Source: Apoda limacodes
Lineage: Eukaryota > Arthropoda > Insecta > Lepidoptera > Limacodidae
Reading direction: 5' to 3'
DNA length: 64,000 nucleotides
Assembly (NCBI GenBank): GCA_946406115.1
Contig: OX291557.1
Span: 714,501-778,500, forward strand
The notes beneath the pieces are model-generated. The model saw nothing but the letters and a program-made list of their open reading frames with translations. It was not told where the DNA came from and made no database searches. Numbering within the stretch: position 1 is the stretch's first letter; every line of letters begins with the position of its first letter. Both the position numbers and the translations under genes were made by a program. Shown piece by piece: positions 11,139 to 21,650 of the stretch.

Positions 11139-14008
11139 CTATGTTTTAAGTTTCTGTAATATTTTTTTCTTGAAGTCGTCAAAAGAAGACCCAAAAACAT
11201 CCAAATCAGAAAAAAGGTTATTGTAGCAGTTAAGGGATCGTGGTATATAGCTATTGAGAGTATAATTTTTTGTATAACGGGGTGGAACAAATATATTTAT
11301 TTTACGACAGGAGCGAACTGGTAGTCTTGCATGCGCCGTCAGTGATATTTTAGAAAGTAAATAAGGACAGTCGATTTTATTATTTATATTTTAAAAAGAT
11401 TCATTATATCAATGAACTTACGTCTATTTTCTAGGCAAAGAATATTATATTTTCTAAGGGAATCTATGTAACTCAAGCTGATATCGGAATGATAGCTTAA
11501 CATATTAATACATTTTTTCTGAACTTTTTCGACGCGGTTGATATGTTTCTTATAATTTGGATTCTACACACTACAACCAAACTCCAGCAAGGATCTGACA
11601 AATGAGAAATAAAGAATCAATCGTGTTTGGGTTTGTTTAAAAGGTTTACATATTCTATTTATAAAACCTAAGTTACGGTAAGCCGTAAATATATGTCTAT
11701 AATATATAATAATATATATAATATATAAGTAATTAAAAGTAAGTTTATGATCCATAACTATGCCTAGATCTCTAACTGTATACACACGTCTTAAATTGAA
11801 ATTATCTAACCTATAGTCGAATTCAATTTTTTTTGTGTTACGAGTGAACGAAATTGTGTAACATTTATCAATGTTGAGAATAGGCTGGTTTTTAACACAG
11901 TAATCAGTCAGAGCTATTAGATCCAATTGTAATTTGTTGCCATCGTCATTCGTTTCAATACTACGAAATTTTTTTTTATCATCAGCATATTGTAAAAACG
12001 TCGATTATTTAAAGATTGATCCTATATCATTGATATATATAGAAAATAATAATGGTCCCAAATGTGATCCCTGGGAAATCCCTGAGGGAATGACAAGGAA
12101 TCTTGAGCAACAGCCTTTAACACAGACCGCCTGACTGCGATTACGGATGTAGGAATCAATCCACCGCAGGAGACTGGAGACTGCCATGCACGCCCAACTT
12201 TGAAAGCTTAGTAATAAGGATATCATGACTAATTTTGTCGAAAGCTTTGGAGAAGTCTGTGTACACGACATCTATCTGAAGACCATTTTCAATGCTATGA
12301 AGCAAGTAATCTGTAAAGGTCAGCATATTAGTGTCTACACTCCTTGCCTTCCTAAAACCGTGCTGGTTATCAGAAATATGATGCTTGACCGATTCGTAAA
12401 TTTTTTCACTTACTAGCTTTTCAAAGACTTTTCCCAACTCGCATAATTTGGAAATAGGTCTATATTCTGAAAGTTCATTAATTTTAGTATTTTTAGGAAT
12501 AGGTGTGACCAACGCTTTTTTCCAGACCTGAGGAAAAACACCTGTTGTCATGGACACTTGATATAAATATGTGATGGGTATGGTCAACTCTTTAGCACAC
12601 AAGAATATCAAAAACGGATGGATGCCATCACTTCCAGCTCCTTTGTGTATATTAACTTTTTTTAACTCTTGGAGAATAATATTTTTTTTGAAATTAATAA
12701 AGTTTATATCGACTGGGGAATTTAATGAGTTGCTAATGGTATGGGTTCCATTACATGTATCGCTTGGGGAAATAAACACGCTATGAAAATATTTATTAAA
12801 TTGATCACAAATCTGTTCGCCACCTGATATTACTCTTTCTTGGTAATTTAGTTTATCAGGAATGCTACCTCTAGACATTTTAGACTGCACGTAGGACCAG
12901 AAGTATTTTGGGTAATTATTAATTTTCGAGTTCTTAGGAGAGCAAAAGTATTGTAATCGCTACGATTACTATAGGTTTTCCATTTTTTATGGAACTTACG
13001 CTTCTCTCTTTCCAATTTGATGAGTGGAGAGGTATACCACGGCGGACGTTTTGTGTTATTTGACGACAGCCGCGTGGGTACATACTTGTCTATAAGATTA
13101 TTTAAGATTTTGTAAAAATAATCCGTCATAGCATTTACATCACTCATAGTCGAGAATAGTTTATCCCAGTCGATGACAATTCGTGTTTAATCGAGTCCAA
13201 ATCAGCTTTAAAAATTTTTTTTTTTTTGAAAAGTTTGTCTTGAAGGGGTGTGGGAAATTGTAAGCATAAGTCGTTATCCAAAGGTTTGTGATGCAAATCC
13301 TCTGGAGTAAGAGGGTTATCACAGGAAGTTACACTACAATAAACATTACAAAACACTAAGTCAAGATAGTCTGTGGTTGCTATTGAATTCTGAGTTATAC
13401 TGATTAAGTAAGAAAAATGTCATAAAATCAGCAGTCAGGCATGCTAAGTTATTATTATTTGTAGTAATGTTCATGCCGTTATTTTCACTATCATAGTACC
13501 ACTCCGCCGCAGAAACATTAAAGTCGCCGAGCGTAATAAACAAATCGTCAGCATGTGTATTAATAAAGTGCGTAATTCTATCATAGAAACTGGTTAAAGT
13601 AGTCTCATGACGGTCACCGTGAGGGATGTACGCGCACATAATATGAAGCGCGGAGGCTGATACAGACGACGTAGGGCTGGTCGGACGCAATGGCACCGTC
13701 ACCCACAGCTCGTCAGCTGGCGGCGGCGCGCTAAATTCCGTCCGAAGCTGGGCACACAGCTCGCGCCGCACCGCAATCAGAACCCCGCCACCACGCTTAT
13801 TACCACACGCTATATGATCACGGTCACATCTAAATACATTATAACGCTCGTCGAAAAATTGAGAATTGTTAAAATTATTGTTAAGCCATGTTTCGGTAAT
13901 ACAAATGTCATAATTACAATTAAGTACGGATGACAAAAAATAATGAGATTTCGTTCGCAAGCCCCTGACGTTTTGGTAGTAAATTGATATATTATTATTA
14001 TAAGCCAT
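11139..14008 (-). pseudogene. CR1-like ORF2: endonuclease and reverse transcriptase
   Basis: The endonuclease occupies 13361-14008 with QNVRGLRTK, CITETWLN, GGGVLIAV and LGDFNVSAAEW (catalytic Asp and Asn). After a frame change, RT runs through 12848-13147, 12156-12890 and 12005-12271: GSDGIHPFL, LVTPIPK, YRPISKLCELGKVFEKL, NQHGFRKARS, DFSKAFDKISH and ISQGSHLGPLLF. The catalytic YADD is at 11978-11989 in yet another frame. The thumb/C-terminal part lies at 11564-11926 (GIVMDHKLTF, FVRSLLEFG). The end (NSYIPRSLN...FKKKILQ) stops at 11139. Five or more frame changes are present. Confidence 0.85.
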
Positions 14009-14354
14009 TGTAATAATATTTAATTTCTAAATTACTGATAATATCATAAATTTGTTTCACCCACGTTATCAAAATAAATTTACCTTTATTATTATTATTA
14101 TTAATATTTAAGACAGTATTTATTAGCAAAATGTAAATAAGTATACATAAATTATATGACTGACGCAGTTTTTTGTATTTAATAGACTTAACATTAAACT
14201 TTACACGAACACGACACAAAAACATTTTATAATATGTAGGTATGAGCTTGCAATAGTGTGTTTGCGTAGTCATTTGTGATGATGTTTGACGATTCAATAT
14301 ATTTCTTACCACTAGGTTATACACAATATTTTTTGTAAACAGACATAAAAAAAG

Positions 14355-15615
14355 TCATTTTATTTTTCCAAGATCAGATTCAGTGCTAATTAAAAAAGGT
14401 TTTGATGTATCACTCTTACGAATAAAAATTTTGTAGTTTTTTATCCAGATGTGTTTATAAAATTTTTCCTTCCCTAGTTCACGAGCTCTTCTGTATAGTA
14501 ATTTATTGTGCGGAGTAAGGTGCTCATTTACAAAAACCGGTTTCGCCGCCCCGTCGAAACCCAAGTCTGCAGTTGTCAACCCACGACGAGCGCGTACCGG
14601 GGCTAAGAAATCATTTTTTTGTTTACGGTGTGCAAATCTCATGACAATGTTAGGCGTCACAGTATTCAATGGCTGAGTTTTGTCATTTCCTTTAGGTGGG
14701 AATTTTTTTACGCGGTGGATATAATCGATGTCTGTCGAACTCAACTTGAACCCAATTTTTAATGCCAAACTGTTAATTATATTATTTAAGTTTTCACTTT
14801 TGGAGAGGGGCACTCCGGAAATTTCTAGGTAGTTTTTCGACTTTGTTGTTCGCTCAATTGAACTTTGTTTGACAATTCAGAAATAACATTATTACCACTA
14901 TCGATCTCATTTTCAATACTTGTTATTGAAGTGAAAACTTCTTTAGCGGCGTTGTGCACTTTTTTGGTATGGGTAAAAAATGATAAACTCGCGTCAGGTC
15001 GAGTGTCCTAATCGTGGAAATTCGTAAGACGGAAACCGTAATGCCACGCCTATTATCATTTTTATTTTTAGTATTCGCGATTATGAGTAGTACAGGGAGG
15101 TTGGATATGGAATTTTAATTCTATGATAGATTGCGATGTCAAATATACTACGTCAAAAAAGAAAATTAACAAACATTATTATTTCTTGACAATGTCAAAG
15201 ACATGTCTTGTGACATACTTGAGTGTTAAGCGCGAATCGTGTGTAAAGGTTTTCACTTCTGCCGGCACTCCCGGAGTGCAACTCGTTTTTCTTTTTGCGT
15301 AAACGAGGAAGAAAGATCCGTAATTTCCGTATGAATTTTACTCTGATCCTGTTGCAAAACAAGATTCGAATGTTTTAGTTCAAAAAGTTCCGTTTTTATA
15401 CTGTTGACGCTGTCGCTCAAGTTCATCAGGACTTCATTTTGTTTATTGAATAAAATATCTATGGAAGCCATTAACTCTAAACAAAATGCTGCCAAGGTTA
15501 GAGTTAACTTACTCTCTGGTTGTTTGCGTTTTCTGGACAAGTTATGTGAGTCTTAGTCAGATCTTGACAAATCGGGATTCGATCCAGCTTTTACAGGTGT
15601 TCTTGGAAGGCTCAT
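14355..15615 (-). pseudogene. CR1-like ORF1 (coiled coil plus FP25K-like domain)
   Basis: The likely start is the ATG at 15613-15615 (MSLPRTPVKAGSNPDL...). A TAA interrupts about 20 codons in, after which the frame resumes with a basic patch (RKRKQ) and a heptad-rich coiled coil (15253-15540). A 332-bp insertion with inverted ends (14928-15259) interrupts it. The C-terminal half at 14355-14813 (GVPLSKSENLNNIIN, YIHRVKKFPPKG, IVMRFAHRKQKNDFL, YKIFIRK) resembles the domain shared by baculovirus FP25K and LINE ORF1 proteins, an RNA-binding chaperone in LINEs. A frameshift lies near 14825. Confidence 0.75.
14928..15259. mobile_element. MITE-like insertion in CR1 ORF1
   Basis: The segment is bounded by perfect 11-bp inverted ends, gaagtgaaaac at 14928-14938 and gttttcacttc at 15249-15259, with weaker similarity a few bases further in. 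It separates the ORF1 coiled coil from its C-terminal domain, and neither half reads through it. At 332 bp, AT-rich and without coding capacity, it looks like a small non-autonomous DNA transposon. No clear target-site duplication is visible, so the exact edges are uncertain. Confidence 0.5.
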
Positions 15616-15819
15616 GTTGACTAGCAAAAATATTAGGTGGTGTAAAATAATCAACGATGATGAAGTCATCTTAATTTCGCACTAAACACTCTTGCAATAT
15701 GGTCTAGATTTTAATGACTAAACACTTTTAAATGAAAAAAAGAAAAAAATAATTCGAGTACGGAGAACACGTCTATCAGGTGCGAAGCACGTACGTATAC
15801 TAAAAAAACAATGTGTAAC

Positions 15820-16535
15820 AATAAAAATGACCACTCTGTTACAAGGAATTTAAGGCCTCTTAACGCATTCGTCGCTACCAAAATGTGGCTAAGCAGATCC
15901 GACCGCAGCTAGTTAACCAAAGACAGTTGTAGAATACCTAAAATGGCAGCTACATGTGAATCCGCAATGCGACGGTAATTATGGTACCGCTCCACTAACA
16001 ACTCCCTGGCTATGCTGTAGTTGACGTCGGTGATGTCCAAATGTTACACTAAACAGAGGGGCTCACCCCTGATAGACGTTAGAAGGTAACTTAATTTTTG
16101 TGAGTCAGATAAGTCAGTCCGTCGGTGCACAATGCTATCAAAAAGTGTGATAAAATTAATCCACTCATCCAATGATCCGGTAAAATGAGGAATATCCAAA
16201 GTTGGCAACCGTTCGTTGCATTTTTGTTCCGAAACCCTTCTACTTGCCAGCTGCGGGCTAGTCTATAATGACGACACAACCTCGTTAATCTCGTCCACTA
16301 CTGACATACAAAAATCATAATCAAAATTTACCGCCTTTAGGATATTTTCGTCATCCGTTAACGATAAGATACTCTGGTGTGCCTGATCGAGTTCACTGAC
16401 TCTTGTCGGAAACTGTGCCGCTCTTTGCTTCAATGCAAACATCCTATCTTCCCGTTTCACTAGTCCTCCAGCACACAAGAACCATCTCACTAAATTCGCT
16501 AAGACAGCCCTGAGCTCCGTGACCTATGACGTCAT
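15820..16535 (-). pseudogene. BEL/Pao element 2, gag fragment
   Basis: Minus strand: from an ATG near 16535 (broken by a stop three codons in) the frame gives ANLVRWFLCAGGLVKRED, then a heptad-like region. After a frame change comes RLPTLDIPHFTGSLDEWINF, LSDSQKLSYLLTSIRGEPL and, after a stop, ARELLVERYHNYRRIADSH. These are the motifs of DUF1759 in BEL gag. The fragment ends near 15820, where the CR1-like LINE begins, and no pol from this element is found in the window. It differs in sequence from BEL 1 gag. Confidence 0.8.
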
Positions 16536-16559
16536 TTTTTTATAACTAAATTAACACAA

Positions 16560-17265
16560 AAAAATATCCAAAGACTAAACCAGACACACAAACAAACGAC
16601 TCTGTTTGTTATATATACAGTTTGTTGCAGCAACCAAGTTACTATATAAACCCCAAAAAAAACCCAAATATAATGTTCAAAACCCCGACTACACAATTAC
16701 ACAAATAAATACGTTATCTTACAATCCTTCTTAAAACAACAAAAACTATTTATTCCGATCTTTTTTTACCGCAATAACAAAAAAGGTGGGTAAGTCATTA
16801 GCTAATATTATTAGGTTCGACGAACGATTAGATAACGAGACCTTATCTGCCTAAGTGACGTGACCCCGAAGTCACGATTTGTAAATTAATTTATGTTTTA
16901 TTGTCAATCCGACGAAAACAAACTAACCGTAAATCTCAAATAATTTGTAAAACGACCCAAACAAAAAAAAACGAAAGTGGCCCTTACCACCCTCTAAGCT
17001 ACCAGGTTTTGTTTACTTGACCTAGGCCAACGTAGGTCTTAAAAAAATTAGAAAGACTTACCCCTTTTGGCGTCAGACGTTTTTTATGTTATTATGTGGT
17101 GTGGTGAATTAAGTGTTTGTTTATGTATGTGTTTTTTTTTCTGACTTATCCACTTCAAAGAAATATTAGCGCAATCAAAACATGTATCCGCAGCTGCGAC
17201 GTGTCGCACAGATTATGACAGTCTGACTGAGATGCCAGTCCACCCATAGTAGGCGACAATCCTAT
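16560..17265 (-). mobile_element. LTR-like region of BEL 2
   Basis: The segment lies just upstream of the BEL 2 gag. Parts of it align by eye with the 26.35-26.66 kb region next to BEL 3: the phrase gacttacccc..ttggcgtcag, then atgtggtgtggtg..tgtttgtttatgt, then cagctgcgac..acagatta. In both places the shared block sits where an LTR of the minus-strand element should be, so the two elements probably belong to one BEL lineage. Precise ends and a primer-binding site were not established. Confidence 0.45.
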
Positions 17266-17309
17266 TTAACTTGTCACGCGCCGGTCGAACCTAATAAATC
17301 TTTCCCGAA

Positions 17310-17980
17310 CAATGACAATACCTCTAGCCTTGTCTTTTGTTATTTTTTGTAATGTCTTAAGGACCATAGAGAATGGTGGAAAGGCATAAAAATTAAAGTT
17401 CGACCAATAGAGTGTGAATGCATCAACGGCAATTGCATCAGTATCTGGCTCATGGCAGATGACACAAATCATTGACACTTTGCATTAGTTTAATCTTAAA
17501 TACTTCTTACTGTCCTCATGCATCTTTATCATATAATAAGCGTCCTTGAGGGCCAGGGACACCATATAATAATTGTTTTGTACAAGTTTACACACTGGTC
17601 GGTAATCTTCCAACTTAAAAGGCTCCGTATGGACAAAAGTGTTAAGCTTTTTGAGATTTAAAATAAACCTAAAAGTACCATTAGGTTAAAATAGGAGAAC
17701 AAAATTGATTATCTGTGGGGGTACATATTTCAATAGCTTTCATAGTTAATAGTTTCTTAATATCAGAGCTTCTTTGGGTCTCTTCGTGCTTAGGGAAACT
17801 ATCGTTCAAGGGAATGTGTCTTTGGTAAGGTATTTCCCTGAACGGGATTCTGTATCCCTGAACACATTCTAGTAGAAGAGGATCATTGGAAATTTGTTTC
17901 CAACTATGAAGAAAATAAGTAATTCTTCCTACCTGAATATTTATTTCCTCACTCTCTTCAAGGCTGCCCTGTCCTGGCAC
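17310..17980 (-). pseudogene. DIRS RT/RNase H remnant with central deletion
   Basis: 17681-17980 reads GRITYFLHSWKQISNDPLLL, GYRIPF and IKKLLTMKAIE, the region preceding RT in DIRS elements. A frame change leads into FRFILNLKKLNTFV, FKLEDYRPVCKLV, MVSLALKDAYYMIKMH and KKYLRL, the fingers and first palm motif (Asp in LKDAY). It then jumps directly to DAIAVDAFTLYWSNFNFYAFPPFSMVLKTLQKI (17290-17440), which in DIRS elements ends the RNase H region. The catalytic XXDD box and most of RNase H are therefore deleted. The recognition rests on family knowledge of these well-conserved motifs. Confidence 0.8.
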
Positions 17981-18049
17981 CTCTTCCCAGTCTGTTGTTG
18001 ATTGAAATGATTGAATGCTGGCTGTCGGGGCTGTTATTGACGAACAGCC

Positions 18050-18345
18050 CAGCTGAGGGTTTTTAAGACTTCAAAAACTCCTGCTTTTAAATATTCTTTA
18101 TTTTTATGTTTTGGTACAATTATATATATAATGATAATTTAATAATATAGGCGCGTCGTCAGTCGCGCGGCCTTCATGCGTACAAACTGTCGCGTAGTCG
18201 AGCTCGCCGTGCTTGACCCCTCCGCACTCCTCACACTCCCTTCAAGAACTGGTTAGGTCGCGGTGGTGGCGGTAACACTGGCCCTCCTGACCTCTGGGAC
18301 TTCCGCTATGGAGAGGGTCCCACCTGAGGAGAGCCCCGCCAGTTT
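18050..18345. mobile_element. GC-rich insertion in the DIRS gag-RT linker
   Basis: The DIRS reading runs up to ALNWRG (about 18345) and resumes near 18050 with a Ser/Thr/Gln-rich linker. The intervening ~295 bp does not fit. Half of it is GC-rich (18160-18345) and the other half is AT-rich with, on the minus strand, an AATAAA-like signal followed by about 50 bases. This looks like a solo LTR or a short retroelement tail. Its edges and any target duplication are not certain. Confidence 0.35.
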
Positions 18346-18443
18346 AAAGCTTGGTTATTGTATTTATTCTTATTTTCAGCCCTGTTGATAAAGTTCTTTT
18401 TCTTATCCTCACTTATGAGCGTCTTTTAAACTTTAGTGGATTT

Positions 18444-19080
18444 TTAAACCGCTTTAGCGGTCTTTATCTTCTCTGCTAGATCATCTCCAAAGAGAAATTC
18501 ACCCGGTTCTGTCCCTGACACAAAATCTTTATCTTTGTTTATCACAGATAGCACTAATTTGCGTCGCCCTCTTGAGTCTATGTAAAGGAAATCACACAAT
18601 AATCTGCCCGCTTCATTTATCTTCTTAATAATTCTGAGCTTTTGCTCCTGGATATTACCCAACGAGAGGTGAAGGGTCTGGCCAATACATGCTAGTGCTG
18701 TGGATATTTGTTTTTGTCTATTCTCTATTAGAAGATTTCTTTTCTTTACATTTTCATTTAAGGCCGCCATCACTTTCTTATTTAACTTAGGGGCAACCAT
18801 GTTCAAAACATTTTCAAAAGGTGGGTTATGGTATCTTTTTCCTCCTTCTTTACTCCTTTTACTAAAATATTGGTCCATCATTCTGCAATCGTTCTTTGGA
18901 GTAGGAGTTAGCTAAAATATCTAGAACTTCCTAATCCAAAATTTCTTCTTCATGCTCCTCGTCTAACATTTGTTCTTCATTCTCTTCCTCCAAAAAACCT
19001 TCATAGAGATTTTCATCAAGTTGCGAACCACTGTCCATGTCCATAATCTCACCTTCCTCTATTTCCTCATTCTCTGTAAA
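18444..19080 (-). pseudogene. DIRS-like gag core
   Basis: An acidic N-terminal part (EEIEEGEIMDMDSG, then a Glu-rich run, 18920-19080) ends in a stop after EEEILD. A frame change gives the gag core at 18444-18881: FENVLNMVAPKLNKKVM, QKQISTALACIGQTL, LRIIKKINEAGRLLCDFLY, EFLFGDDLAEKIK. This core is typical of DIRS gag proteins, which package the element RNA. The extreme N-terminus (MPKKRTSEE...) lies 1.4 kb away at about 20540-20620, split off by the tandem array. Confidence 0.75.
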
Positions 19081-19136
19081 GTAGAAATATGCGAGTAGTG
19101 TTTACTTTAATGTTTTTTTTTTTATTTCTTCCTTCC

Positions 19137-19789
19137 ATTCCTGCAGAATGCCCCTAGACATGTATATTACGGATCACGTGTGTACCGAGACAGACAGACA
19201 GTGTGTAGAGCGAATACTAGAAAGAGTACAGAACGCTTGCGCTCAATTCTGCTTTCACATTCTCCCGCGCCCCATACCGCTCCCTATCTAAACACCGCAA
19301 ACATATAAAAAATGTCTTGTCGTAGACAAGCGCATCTCGCAACCCTTGTGTTCGGAGTTGTTAAATTTCAACAACCTTCCTTCATGTATGAAAAGCTGAA
19401 ATGGTGTAGGGATTATAATTCATACAATACCAGAACTTCCAATTACTTGATGAGAACATAGAACATGGAACTGCGGCCTTTCAAGGAAGCTTCCGCTTTG
19501 CGGCTACCAAATGCTGGAACAGTTTAAATATTCGGAACTGCTGTACATTAAAAACTTTCAAAATTCAATATCGAAAATATTTAACACTAAGACAAAAACA
19601 AACTTCTAGCCTCTCTCTCTCTCTAGGCAGCCCTTCACTAAATATGATTCTATAATTTAAACAACATTCTTCATTATGAAAATCAAAATAATACAGTAGG
19701 TACAAAGTACTGCTTAGTAACACCTTTACCCAGGTGTGTACTTTGAAGTGAAATATGCATGCCTTTTAAATAAATCAGTAAAAACGCTC

Positions 19790-19831
<42 letters not shown>

Positions 19832-20470
19832 GCTGTCACTGCATCTGAGAGTCATCTGGGCTCCACTGAAAATCAGCGCTTTGGTAGTTATTCTACCAAA
19901 GCAAATGCTGAGTGGGTCCAATTTGACACCTAATTCAATGCAAGCTGATTATATTATTGACGTTATTATTTTAATTAATATTAATTTATTTATTTTTTAT
20001 TCATGTATTACAATTTTTATAATAATTTAGTAAATAGTCTTAGAATTAGTTTCTTCTCTGTGTATTTATTTTCTTAATGTTATTGTTTTTTTTAAATATT
20101 ATTTAACTGCTTGTGAAATCTACGTGTAATTTTTTTTATGTTTTTGCTTGTTTTGTATATGTGTGTCAAATAAAGAAATGTATACGTCTATGTCAAAATA
20201 CACCCCTCTTGCGATCCTATGACTATGGGTATTAGCCACGTACATTTCTGCAGAACGCCCCTAGGCATGTAAATTACGGATCTCGTGTGTACCCAAAGTA
20301 CAACCCTCTTGCGCTCCTAATACTATGGTTATTAGCCACGTACATTCCTGTAGAATGCCCCTAGACATATATATTACGAATCACGTGTGTACCTAAAGTA
20401 CACCCCTCTTGCGATCTTAAGATTTTATGGGTATTGGACACGTATCTACATTCCTGCAGAATGTCCCTTA
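19137..20470. repeat. ~100-bp tandem array, split by a LINE insertion
   Basis: Three units begin near 20195, 20298 and 20393. The anchor phrase ctgyagaa occurs at 20248, 20348 and 20454, giving periods of 100 and 106 bp. Each unit carries tacacccctcttgcg, gtattagccacgtac and gcccctaggcatgt..attacgga. A fourth, partial unit with the same anchor sits at 19137-19185. The ~1 kb between is the LINE tail. The array interrupts the DIRS gag and is not coding in the DIRS frame. Confidence 0.85.
19186..20190 (+). mobile_element. 5'-truncated LINE (family C) with long 3' untranslated region
   Basis: Degenerate plus-strand coding at 19211-19600 gives ERILERVQNACAQFCFHI, HRTWN..GLSRKLPLCGYQMLEQ and FQNSISKIF in shifted frames. 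This is the C-terminal end of a non-LTR RT, best recognised by comparison with the copy at 50.29 kb (TAAFRGSFRFAATKCWN). Its 3' region shares 'gaaaatcagcg...gctga...gggtccaatt' with that copy. It contains a (TA)n tract (19796-19830) and ends with an aataaag signal near 20170. It lies inside the ~100-bp tandem array. Confidence 0.75.
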
Positions 20471-20637
20471 GGCCTCTTCAAAATCACTAAGGAGGATTTG
20501 CATCTTTTTATAACCTTACCTTCGTTATCCGAATCCGATTAATTTACAATCCGACTTTCCAATTTACGTATCTTTGCTAATAAATGTCTTCTGCTTTCTT
20601 CTGAGGTTCTTTTCTTTGGCATCTTTTGTCTTTTTAG

Positions 20638-20685
20638 ACAAACATTACACTTAACACTTCAACAAACATTACACTTAACACTTCA
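20638..20685. repeat. 24-bp direct duplication upstream of DIRS gag
   Basis: The unit acaaacattacacttaacac(ttca) occurs twice in direct succession (start points 20638 and 20662), immediately upstream of the DIRS gag ATG on the minus strand. It is non-coding. Confidence 0.9.
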
Positions 20686-20804
20686 ACAAAATGTTTTTAC
20701 GAAAACAGCGCCCTTACGACACAAAAGACCGAATGACATTACAGAGCATAGATAGCGGTGGTGAGTTAGGGCTGCGCTCCGGCGCCAGAGACTGCAGACC
20801 GGGA

Positions 20805-21650
20805 CTACATTAGTAATCTTTCATCATCAAGGAACGAGACAACAACGAGCATAATGCACAGTTGTTTGGCGGGTGTTTCGTGTGGCATGCCTGCAACTAT
20901 TGGCACCGCTCGCTTTTGCATCCTTAATATACTATTGGCTTGAGCAGAGCAACTCCAAAGCTCAAGTCCGTATTCGAGGTGGGAGTGGACGAATGCGAAG
21001 TAACAAGCACGCAGAACTGAGGTGTCGCGACGCAGCGCTCGCGCCAGCCGCGCCGCCACCGTATCCACATGCAAATCCCAACGCAACTCGCTGTTTTTTT
21101 TATCGGATCGCTCGACTGCGCATCCGTCGAGCATTAGCGGTGTATAGTCGTTGTGTGTACCCGATAGATTGAAGTACACGACGTTGGTTTTATTTATGTT
21201 GAGAACCAGCCCGTTCACTGTAAACCACTAAGATAATTGGTCTATAACATTTGCTAGTTGGTCTTCGAATTGATACTGGGTGGGAGAAGAGACTATGACC
21301 GATATGTCGTCAGCATACATCAGAATCTGAGCGTTTTCTATGGCGTCGGGAAGGTCATTAACTAGCAATGAAAACTGGAGGTTACCTAGAGTACTTCCCT
21401 GGCGCACTCCAATTTCTATGTCAAGCTTGTCTGACCTTTCCATTCCACCGTCGATCACAACTGTTTGAGCGCGATTCCTCAATATGCTCATTAATAAATC
21501 TTTAGCAGGGCCTCTAAACCTTCAATTCAAATTCAATTCAAAAAATTTTCAAACTTATCATCTAGAACGCTATGATCTGCTAGCTTGAAGGCACGACTCA
21601 TGTCCCAGAAGATGACTGCAACTTGGTGTTTGCACTCTCGTCTACAAAAG
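20805..21650 (-). pseudogene. LINE reverse transcriptase fragment (family B)
   Basis: Minus strand: VIFWDMSRAFKLADHSVL (about 21580-21640) is the RT palm block with its first Asp. After a frame break come GVRQGSTLGNLQFSLLVNDL and MYADDISVIV (YADD at 21306-21317) at 21228-21491. The thumb region follows at 20805-21218: LVLNINKTNVVYF, RWDLHVDTVAARLARAL, FVHSHLEYGLELW, LRMQKRAV. The endonuclease and N-terminal RT are missing, as is a recognisable 3' tail. The sequence is unlike the other LINEs in the window, and it resembles jockey/CR1-superfamily RTs. Confidence 0.8.

Larger units (their letters stand above)
11080..15800 (-). mobile_element. CR1-like non-LTR retrotransposon, nearly full-length, broken
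   Basis: On the minus strand: a 5' leader (about 15616-15800), ORF1, then ORF2 with apurinic-type endonuclease and RT, ending at a stop at 11139-11141 and a short 3' untranslated region. The EN start (IYYQNVRGLRTK) and an ORF1 with a coiled coil plus baculovirus FP25K-like C-terminus fit the CR1/Daphne group of insect LINEs. The clade call is from memory of these motifs. Several frameshifts, one ORF1 stop and a 332-bp insertion make it inactive. It appears to have landed beside or inside the BEL 2 gag. Confidence 0.8.
17300..20640 (-). mobile_element. DIRS-like (tyrosine-recombinase type) retrotransposon, internally deleted
   Basis: The minus strand shows the start of a DIRS gag (MPKKRTSEESRRHLLAKIRKLESR, ATG near 20620), an acidic stretch (18920-19080), the conserved gag core (18444-18881), the first part of RT (17600-17980) and the end of the RT-RNase H unit (17310-17478). 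The central RT, most of RNase H, the methyltransferase-like region and the tyrosine recombinase are absent. Three foreign segments sit inside: a tandem array, a LINE tail within that array, and a GC-rich block at about 18050-18345. Terminal repeats were not identified. Confidence 0.75.

Noticed and set aside
19796..19830. (TA)n tract as a regulatory element
   Set aside because: A simple microsatellite within the 3' region of a LINE, with no further signal.
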